A stretch of DNA of 64,000 nucleotides, taken from NCBI GenBank assembly GCA_948470475.1, contig OX419345.1, positions 16,489,863 through 16,553,862 on the forward strand. Reading direction: 5' to 3'. Positions within the stretch are counted from its first letter, which is position 1, and each line of letters starts with the position of its first letter. Of the stretch, positions 56,601 to 64,000 are shown in pieces. This stretch comes from Galaxea fascicularis (Eukaryota > Cnidaria > Anthozoa > Scleractinia > Euphylliidae). Both the position numbers and the translations under genes were made by a program. The notes under the pieces were generated by a model. That model had not been told where the DNA came from and did not search any database. It was given only the letters and a program-made list of their open reading frames with translations.

Positions 56601-59600
56601 GTTTCTGCTTTCTCCAGCTAAACCTTATGAAGCCTTACTTATACAGTGTGTCTGAAATTCTTTATACAGAGTTGACAAAAAGAAGCTAAAAAGAGGTATT
56701 ATAGAGGTCTATAGAAGATGGCCGTCCTTGAAGGCAGTATAGAACACTTAAGTTTAAACTTGATTATTTTTTACAAAGAGTGCAGTTGACAAACTCGCTG
56801 TCTACTGAACCATAGTAGTGTACTGTCATACAAAAAGCAATACATCAATACACTTAGACTTTTTCTTCTCCCATACATAGTTGCATTATCTTTATAAATT
56901 CCCCCCTCAGTCTGACAGACCAGTCGAAATGCAAGGTGACTTGAATGACAAAACACTAGTCAAAGGGCAAAGTCATCTTTTCAATCCGAATTTGATACAC
57001 TATGTTGCTTCTACCGTACAAAAGGAAGTTAAGATGCACTCAGCTTAGTAGCTAGGTTATTCAGTTCCTTCCTGCTTCCCTGATTGTGGCGGAAAGTTTA
57101 TGGTTTAAACTTTGGAAATGTAACGCTTGTTCATCTTTTACAAGGGTGTCATGTATGGGCAGGAGATACAAGAAGAAGAGGGCGCTTTTTCAGGAACATG
57201 CTGAAGTTGACCTAATTATGTAATGTTAAATATACCAACTATGCCTTAATAAAGCTACATATATCAGTAATGTAGTTTACTGTTCATGACAAGTTAACAG
57301 ATTAGATGGAGCAAGATCGGTGTCGGCTCTTGCGAGGCTCAGTAGTAATCTGCAATGGAGATGGGAGAACAAATCCCGGTTAGGGTCAAAATGGTCAAAA
57401 CAGAAGCAAACATTGAAACCAGAATAAAACCCAAATGCATATAGCCTCACCAACACAACCTTATGCAGGTGGCTGCATCCATAAGCTAAAACAAATTAGT
57501 GGAAAATAGAACGCGTTATCGACCCCTGATTAGGATGGATATCGGACGCCTTAAGCTTGTAGTGACCTGTAGTACTGAGACTAGTGCTGACTGGAGCTTT
57601 GTTTAATTTTCTATCTAGCTTATCCCATTCAAACCACGAAATGTAATACGTATATTGTGAAGTGGAAAGAGGACAAACGTACCGTAACTCCTGTAATTAC
57701 GAAACTACAACCAGTTGCAAAAATACTTGAGACACTGTGCATGATTGTGGCTGTAATAATGTCCCCATGATCTTCCACTTTCCATCTCCCTCAGTCCTTC
57801 TCTTATCAAAGTTGCTAAGAGTGCAACACCATGCTCAAAACTTGGACGAACAACGTAACTCAGTTTGAAAAAGGGAGAGGGATAAGAACGGAGAATGTGT
57901 TATATCTCATAGATGTCAGGTTACCAGCAGCGATTTTAAGAAAATTAAAGCTGTTTTTGATAGTGTCAACAATTTTGCGACTGGTTGTAGCGGTTCAAAA
58001 GGAGATCATTCTAACTCAAACCAACTTCTAAGCCTCTTCTAAGCCTCAACTTCTAGGAGTTATGATCAGTCTGTTTTATTTTCATAAACATTCTTTTTTG
58101 CACATTTTCTTCGAGCCTCGGCTTTAACTGTGCACTGGTAACATTTACTGTGATGATTCGGCGTCTGTTTTCTATAGCGGTACAAACGTAAACACCATTA
58201 AAAAAAGCAGATACATTTGTATTGAGGAAAACACTATCCAACTTTAAAATTAATCTGTCAATCAGTCAGATAAACTCGACTTAGTTTTGTTTAAAGTTTT
58301 GCAAGCTTTTTTCCAGTAATAAATTTAGATCTCAACACCAGAATGATAAAGATATACACCCCATCGCCACGTTTTGTCTTTCGGCAGATTTTTAAGCTAG
58401 TTCAAAAATAGATGTTTTTAACCCATTTTTATCGTGATTTTAATTGTCTCTTATTACGTATTGAAAAACATTTTAGATGTCGGTTCCTGTTTTATCTCGT
58501 CCGGTTTCCTAGTTTTGCAAGTAAACGAAAAGAAAGAATCATTCTTCCTTCATTTGTTTTATCGCCTTAATTACCAAGCTAAGTACATATGTATGTTTGT
58601 TTCCAGTGGGAAAGCAGATAAATTATGTTTTCCTGAGTTATTTTAAGGAAAACCTGTAACCTGTCAGCGGAATCAGCTGTTTGAATTTTAATCTGTATCT
58701 TATTTTTAGGAATAATGTTTGCATTAGATTTAATTTGATCTTATGCACACCATAGAAAATTCGAGTCAGCGGAATCAGCTGTTTGAATTTTAATCTGTGT
58801 CTTATTTTTAGGAATAATGTTTGCATTAGATTTAATTTGATGTTACGCACACCATAGAAAATTCGAGGGAATATGATGTTTTTACGCCGGATATTTGGCG
58901 ACGCTTGTCCTTTGCAAAATACTAGGTAGATTTTCTCTTTACCTATAATGTCATTTTATCATAAGTGGCAACAAAGTAACAAAACTTTGAAGAGCGCCTT
59001 TTCATCAAATATGTCGAGCGTATTCTCCTGCCAAATTAAAGGCAAAAATCGTGTTATTTTTTGTGTTGAAAAGTTTAACATCACTTAGAACAGCGATATG
59101 ACAGAATAAAACATAGCAATGTCTTTGACGTGTAAATATTTTGTCTCTTTTCAAAACAAATCTTCACCGTTGACGTCATCATGAAGACGTTTATCAATTT
59201 TGATCTTTTTCCTGCAAAACTGATTAAAAATTTGGGATAACATGTGAAATCGCATTAATTAAAAGCTCTAAAACTAATTGATATAAAAAGCTTACCTTTT
59301 CCCTTGTTCCAACAAAGCTAAATGGAGGCAAAGACTCGTCAAATTCTTCTTCCATATCGCTTTCTGAGCTGCTCCAATCTTCGACACGAATCAAAGGAAC
59401 AGAAAACGCCGAATGTTTTCTCGCAGTCACCCGTGAGTCGCTCGGGTAATCTTCGGAAATGTCCATATCAGAACCGTGGCCGTCTCTTTCCAGCGATAAG
59501 AAGTCTGTGGTGTCCGCGACCGTTGCAAAGTTCCCGTTTTTGTCTTGCTTTCCCCGCGAATGACCCATCGGTTGGCTCAACAAGCCTTCGTTTTGGCCTG

Positions 59601-59643
59601 GAAAAACGCCCTTGTTAGTAATTTCAGTAAACGAAGTTTCCAT
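50617..59643 (-). CDS. Large acidic coiled-coil protein (2 exons), frameshifted in this sequence
   Basis: Exon 1 (59,643-59,296, minus) starts METSFTEITNKGVF and ends GTREK at an AAG|GTAAGC donor, phase 0. It has acidic Ser-rich segments (DMDISEDYPSD, SSSESDMEEEFDE). Exon 2 (53,045-50,617) follows a ttttcacag acceptor and ends KPEELAFYTKFR, TAA. Heptad-rich coiled coil occurs early in exon 2 (LKEEVKSLKEQMEREKK; VTKVRKEMEELREVIKLQ) and again near 51,500 (VENLKQQLKNALKEIEDL), with long acidic low-complexity stretches between. The reading frame changes near 52,885: the first part meets TAA at 52,881-52,883 while the next frame is open upstream of it. One extra base in the A run would join them, giving about 925 residues. 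No enzyme domain is visible, so a scaffold or cytoskeletal role is a guess. The 6.2-kb intron holds a MITE. Confidence 0.72.
53262..53408. mobile_element. Full-length palindromic MITE (GGCCCC-GTTGTTCAAAGG ends)
   Basis: A complete 147-bp copy. The arm ggccccggttgttcaaaggc and ggatagcgctatccaccgga mirror gatagcgctatccagccttt and gaacaactggggcc. Internal ggataaatcactatccagcg blocks form sub-palindromes. Related copies are at 23,997-24,087 and 63,217-63,607. It lies in the intron of the minus-strand coiled-coil gene. Confidence 0.9.
53409..58663. other. Intron of the coiled-coil gene, mostly unassigned
   Basis: No confident gene on either strand. One frame at about 55,812-56,030 (+) contains SFQPEFLGFAVCFSLPVK beside possible splice signals (GTAAG before, AAG|GTAATA inside). 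This loosely resembles the FLGFAVC block of plant-type C-JID domains and may be an exon relic. Confidence 0.4.
58664..58867 (+). repeat. 102-bp tandem duplication in the intron
   Basis: Two nearly identical copies begin tcagcggaatcagctgtttg at 58,664 and 58,766 and end cacaccatagaaaattcgag. Only a few substitutions separate them, so it is a young duplication. The minus-strand frame across it is a by-product. Confidence 0.92.
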
Positions 59644-61068
59644 ATGAGTGCTTTGTTTTCAGCCTGTTTACTATCTGCCTTTCCTTTAATAGCTGCAGTT
59701 TTTTTGTCCTTGAGAATAACTGACAGACGGAGGCGTCTTTTTGTGAACAAAAAGCGTATGGTTTTCCACGGAAAGATCTGTCTTGTTGAAAAGCAAGGTC
59801 GAGTTATCCGCGCTTTAATGAGCTAGAGGTGAACAAAGACCAACAAACAAGCTCGCTAGCCACTCGTCCTTCTCTGTTGTCTTTCTGCTCAACAGATTGT
59901 GTTTCCTCTTAAGAACATTCCACTCTTTCTTATTTTCTCGCATTAATGTCTTTCCACTGTCAACAAATTAAAAACTGGTTCCGCCACTTCGGCGAACCTA
60001 CGCAAAAGAAGTCAATCAAGGTATTACTTTCATCGTATTTATTGGTTCGTGTAAAAACAATAATCCACCATAATTCTTATAGACTGCCCAACCGTGCGCG
60101 AAAAATATTCCAGTTAAATTTCTAATTGTCAATTAAAAAACGAAAAAATATATTTCAATAAAAGGAGCTTTAGTAAGCTAAAAAAGTATACACTCTGAAA
60201 TCATGAAAATAACTTGATAGCTGATTATTGTTCTGGGAGACGTTTGTTTTAATTTCGATTCCCAAAGTCCTGGCGGCCTACCTTCCGGCACCGGAAACAG
60301 GATGATGTAATTATTTTTGCCACCAGAAAACCTGACAGCAAAAATTTTGTTTTTGCATTTTGTAGTTAATGATTTCGTGCAAGAAGCCCAAACTTGAGAG
60401 TTGAAAACGAACGCCCACGAAACCATAATCCCAGATTGCGTAAATAATTATGTCGCTTTTGAATACAGCTGCTTTCAGCGTTTCAACTCCCAGGCTGCGA
60501 TCGAGGGCCAGTCGTTTGTCCCAGAGGACAACCGAGATTGTTCTGATACCTAACGTCACGGACGGCTACCGAAACACAACTATTGGAAGGTTCGTTGAAA
60601 TGGTCACACCTTCGTACACTTTGTTCGGAAAAGAAATTGCAGTATTAAAGGGCATACATTTTAAATATTGGCCCGACTGGCGAGTTTTTTTTGCCTGTTT
60701 TCAGGTGTTCACCTGGTACAATAAACGCGGTGAATACGTAGAGCTTTCTACGATGATTTTTTCATAAGTAAAGCCTTTTGTTGTCATCAGCAAAGAGCAG
60801 CACCTAATGCGAATCATTCGTTGACTTTGTTAAACTGCTCATTAAATTGTCATCGAAGAAAAAAATGGCTGGGCGACTCAAAATTAAGTTTTAAAAGTTA
60901 GGAAAAAAAAAAGGAAAATAATATAGCGTGTTGTGTTCAAAAACTCTATTTGCGCAAGTATAGTCTTAAGTGGTCTTAAATTAGAAGATCCCCGAAATAC
61001 ATTTTTGTTGCCAAAGAGGAAAACTCAATTTAAGCATATAAGTAAGGGTTATTGATGAAAAATTATAC
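59644..61068. other. Upstream region of the coiled-coil gene, uncertain coding
   Basis: A plus-strand ATG frame at 60,450-60,767 begins MSLLNTAAFSVSTPRLRSRA and continues QRTTEIVLIPNVTDGYR. A basic, Ser-rich start like this could be a first exon, but no clear donor or partner was found, so it is not called. The rest holds nothing recognised. Confidence 0.35.
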
Positions 61069-61194
61069 CTTGGCAAAAAACACGTTTCTGATAAATTGCC
61101 TTGTTTTTCTCGTCACATCCAATACGGCTATATTCTCAGGACTGAGTTTTCCAGAGTAATCTAAAATTTCATTCAGCACAGTGGACCCTGAGGT
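61069..61194 (-). CDS. Clean 42-codon internal exon, gene unknown
   Basis: The minus strand has acceptor aactttcag, 126 coding bases and donor AAG|GTATAA, phase 0 at both ends. The peptide starts TSGSTVLNEILDYSGKLSP and ends RQFIRNVFFAK, with ENIAVLDVTRKT between. It has helical, charged character and no stops. It is upstream of the coiled-coil gene on the same strand, but its phase does not fit that gene's first exon, where a stop precedes the ATG. I do not recognise the family. Confidence 0.55.
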
Positions 61195-62325
61195 CTGAAA
61201 GTTTGCAAAAAATGCGGCCTGTGTTTTCTCCCTTTTTCGATGTCAAGAGGTTCACAAGAGTAATTACGAAATGCAAATGTTCAATTACTGTCACCACACT
61301 CGTTTTCTTTCCATTGTTATAAATGCTGTCAAGTGTGCTGGCTTGCCAGAGCTTGGTTTACTGACCAAAGAATCAACACGACCCAAATTAGATAAATGTA
61401 AATCACCTGGCCCAGTAAAGACGAGGGAACAAAAAATGAAACCTTGAGGTAGATATTAAAGACCCTGAGGAGGAGGCAAGAGAACAAAAGCTCGTCTAAT
61501 ACAGGATCCAAATGTTCAATTAACGTCACTACACTAGATGTTATTACATCCAACTCATGACGTATCCTCTTATCAAACATCTGGATTCAGGTAATTGTAA
61601 GAGATAATTGACAGTCGGGACTAACGCATACGAAAATTCAAGAAAGAAAGAAAGAAGATGAAAACGCAAAAGGGTGATTAGTTCAGACATATAAAAGAGC
61701 CTCCGACCACGACACCCACGACCAAGGAACCACAACTGTCGACCCACAAACACGCGATTTAGCCTTCCACCGACGTTATTGCATGAAGAATTTCGATAAG
61801 ATCGTTTAACGATGAATAAATGACTGCATTTTAATGCGGCTGAAAATTTTAAATTTCTATCTGAGAAAAGATCAGTTATACTGATCAGCGTTGTACTAGC
61901 AACAAAAAGCCTTTTACGACCAATAAACAGACATTTAACAGTACAAATAACTGAATAATAAAAGTGAGTAAAATTACTTAGAAAAAGCTACTCCAAAAGA
62001 GTTGTAGTTTCAGTTATGTTTAAAACGACAAAGAAAAACTGATGCAACTGATAAATTTGAAATTAATTGATTAGATAAAACGATCTAATAAATTATTTTT
62101 AAATAGATTACACGTAGATGAATAGACGAAAATAAGAGGAAATCAGAAAATGGAGAAGCCACCAAATAACAACTCCGCATTCACCTGATTCCGTTATTCA
62201 GCCAATCACAATGTTCTAATCGTCGCGCGTTCATGCAGATTGCGTTTTGCCATGTAATTATCCCGTGATGTTCACCTTAGAAAATGAATTCATGATCCAA
62301 CTTAAAGTTAAATTATTAATAACTT
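61195..62325. other. Intergenic, no gene recognised
   Basis: Short frames only. No repeat or RNA gene noted before the tRNA at 62,326. Confidence 0.4.
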
Positions 62326-62428
62326 GCCGAGATAGCTCAGTTGGGAGAGCGTCACACTGAAGATCTGAGGGTCCTTGGTTCAATTCCGGAGAGTTCGCGT
62401 AAACTCTGAATAGTCCCGGGTCTCGGCA
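62326..62428 (+). tRNA. tRNA-Phe(GAA)-like gene with T-loop hairpin insertion, second copy
   Basis: Exactly 103 nt, like the copy at 40,065. Acceptor GCCGAGA/TCTCGGC is perfect, the D arm is intact, and the anticodon GAA is at 62,359-62,361. One C-C mismatch weakens the anticodon stem (TCACA/TCTGA). The insert hairpin here is agagtt-cgcgta-aactct with a fully paired 6-bp stem, differing from the other copy but keeping the pairing. A TTTT follows. The mismatch makes this copy less likely to be a functional tRNA. Confidence 0.7.
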
Positions 62429-62848
62429 GTTTTGCTTCTTTATGTTTTACAGTTTTCAAAATGGTTTAATGCTTGATTGAAAATACCCGTTGAAAGTTTT
62501 TGTTGATGTTATACCCGAGATAGATTAACTCTAACAGGAGATGCTATAGATCATCTCATAGCCTGCTTAATAGTTATCAAATATCCTGCTTGTCAATCTG
62601 CTCTTGACATCCTTATGGCAACAGAATGTACACCGTATTAATATTATAAAGAGGAAGTCAATAAAATCCGTGATGTATAAACTGGGACGGTGAAAATTAC
62701 TGTTGAAATATACTGGTTCTTTTTAGTACGTAAAAAATAGAGACGACTAAGTGCGTCTCAACACACTTAATTTCAAGTGGTTAATAAATTCGTTTAGCTC
62801 ATTTTTGGTATCATGTACTAGTCGTCTTAAACTCCCTCTGATATAACT
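62429..62848. other. Intergenic, no gene recognised
   Basis: AT-rich. Nothing recognised. Confidence 0.35.
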
Positions 62849-62987
62849 TAGCCTACGTGGCAGGCGTGAGGGGGAGGGGGTGGAGAGCGAGAGAAAAATG
62901 GTGGAGGGGGGAGGGGCTGGCCTTGCCATTTTTCTCTCGTTTTCTCGCTCCCCACCGTCTCCGTTTTTACGCCTGCCACGCAGCCTA
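62849..62987. mobile_element. MITE with TAGCCTACGTGGCAGGCGT inverted ends
   Basis: The left end tagcctacgtggcaggcgt (62,849-62,867) and right end acgcctgccacgcagccta (62,969-62,987) pair with one mismatch. The interior also pairs (gagcgagagaaaaatgg against ccatttttctctcg). No clear target duplication was seen. Confidence 0.82.
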
Positions 62988-63216
62988 GTGTTTTAGTACT
63001 GAGGTCGTTGATCCGGGGCGTTACTCGAGTGCCCGGCATGAGATCACGATATATTGTCTAGTGATAACAGGTAACTTGAATTCCCAGAAGTAAATTATTT
63101 TTTCTTTTGTCGATAGTGGACTTAAAGCATATTTTTTATGTATACAAATATAACTTGTTTCAGGAAGCATGAGAAAAATTCACTTTTACGTAACGACAAC
63201 GTAGTTTTAATTTCTT
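62988..63216. other. Short intergenic stretch
   Basis: Nothing recognised. Confidence 0.35.
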
Positions 63217-63607
63217 GGCCCCTGTTGTTCAAACGTTAGATAGCGCTATCCACCGGATAAATCCCTATCCAGCGGATAAGTAATGGGAAAGCTAATTGGC
63301 CATTCCGAAATTCAAAAGGTTTTGGGGACTCAGCCTCAAAATTAGAGACGTTTGTATGGATTTTGAGCCATGTTTCTGAAGGTCCATAACTTGGTCTCTG
63401 TTCAACCTAAAAGAATCAAACTTGGTCAAACGACTAAACTCAATGCTATCTTTCATTATCTATCATGTGATGGTGTCAATTTATCGATTTCTACAAAATT
63501 TGCTCGCCCCAGTTCTCTTTTGAATTTCGGAATGGCCAATTGCACTATCCACTGGATAGATATTTATCCGGTGGATAGCGCTATCCAGCCTTTGAACAAC
63601 CGGGGCC
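63217..63607. mobile_element. Palindromic MITE (as at 53,262) split by another MITE
   Basis: The left half (63,217-63,297) and right half (63,538-63,607) together match the complete copy at 53,262-53,408. The split is at the central taatt, where a 240-bp element has inserted. Confidence 0.9.
63298..63537. mobile_element. Nested 240-bp MITE, 20-bp perfect inverted ends, AATT duplication
   Basis: Ends ggccattccgaaattcaaaa (63,298-63,317) and its exact reverse complement (63,518-63,537). The host element has aatt once in the intact copy at 53,262 but twice here (63,294-63,297 and 63,538-63,541), so the target duplication is 4 bp. Confidence 0.9.
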
Positions 63608-63778
63608 TGAGCTGGAATCCTGAGGAGATTGGAAATTCGTTCCCAGGGTTTTTCTCGGCATATCAAGAACACATTGGGAACCATTGGGAAGGACTGGGGA
63701 GCAGTGGCGTGAATTCGCCATCTTGCTTTGATAGAAACACTGTAAGTATTTCAGGAAGAGAGGAAGAGTTCTTAAAGC

Positions 63779-63864
63779 ATGAGTGATAGCGATGAAACTA
63801 TATTCGACGACGGTGAAGATCAAGCTATACCAAATCAGTCTCAAACTTCACCCTCGATACTTAG
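63779..63864 (+). CDS. Probable first coding exon of a gene continuing past the window
   Basis: ATG at 63,779 begins MSDSDETIFDDGEDQAIPN, continues QSQTSPSIL and ends at a TTAG|GTAAAT donor in phase 2, after 28 codons. The acidic, disordered N-terminus is typical of many nuclear or cytosolic proteins but does not identify the family. An in-frame upstream extension was not assessed further. Confidence 0.55.
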
Positions 63865-64000
63865 GTAAATTGACAATTTTGACTGATTTTTCCATCGATG
63901 TTTTGGCTCAATGTTTTGGTTTCTTTTTCGTCACTCTTTTACAAATGGCAGGAAAGATTCCTTTGATCATAAAGGTAAAGAGGTGGGCAGTGGTGGTTCA

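Noticed and set aside
60450..60767. Plus-strand ORF beginning MSLLNTAAFSVSTPRLRS
   Set aside because: Plausible N-terminus, but no convincing splice donor or partner exon. Left as a note only.

Overview
This window is animal nuclear DNA. The likeliest source is a cnidarian, probably an anthozoan such as a stony coral. I infer this from AT-rich intergenic DNA, short exons bounded by GT..AG introns, a Toll/interleukin-1 receptor (TIR) domain gene of the type expanded in anthozoans, and many short palindromic elements of kinds I associate with coral genomes. Nothing is organised like a bacterial genome.

Layout. 1-676 is a perfect 50-bp satellite running off the left edge. 677-12,690 is decayed repetitive DNA. 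It holds a ~2.5-kb segment duplicated in tandem, with a partial third copy, and one copy is split by a structurally complete non-LTR retrotransposon (1748-5419) whose empty site survives in the sister copy. 12,690-24,100 is a transposon graveyard: an inverted pair of unclassified elements, a 5'-truncated LINE with two in-frame stops, a hAT-like element with an 8-bp target duplication, and a truncated L1-type LINE. 24,100-30,900 is mostly unassigned sequence with one possible extracellular-protein exon and a foldback repeat.

Three multi-exon host genes can be modelled with consistent intron phases. (1) 30,905-38,018 (+) encodes a protein of ~1,024 residues: a ~37-copy Ser/Thr/Val-rich repeat followed by two back-to-back PAM2 motifs, the peptide that binds the MLLE domain of poly(A)-binding protein. 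(2) 46,287-49,928 (+) encodes a 301-residue TIR protein with a C-terminal region resembling a beta-trefoil. (3) 50,617-59,643 (-) encodes a ~925-residue acidic coiled-coil protein, convergent with the TIR gene and broken in this sequence by an apparent one-base frameshift. A clean unassigned exon lies at 61,069-61,194 (-), and a probable first exon at 63,779-63,864 (+) belongs to a gene continuing beyond the window.

Two tRNA-Phe-like genes (40,065-40,167 minus; 62,326-62,428 plus) have the same length and carry the same ~30-nt hairpin-forming insertion at the T loop. A third locus keeps only the 3' half. Small palindromic elements sit in introns and between genes, including one element nested inside another near 63.3-63.6 kb. 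The strongest candidates for undescribed biology are the repeat-plus-double-PAM2 protein, the T-loop-insertion tRNA-Phe family and the TIR/trefoil-like protein. All exon joins were read by eye and need transcript evidence.
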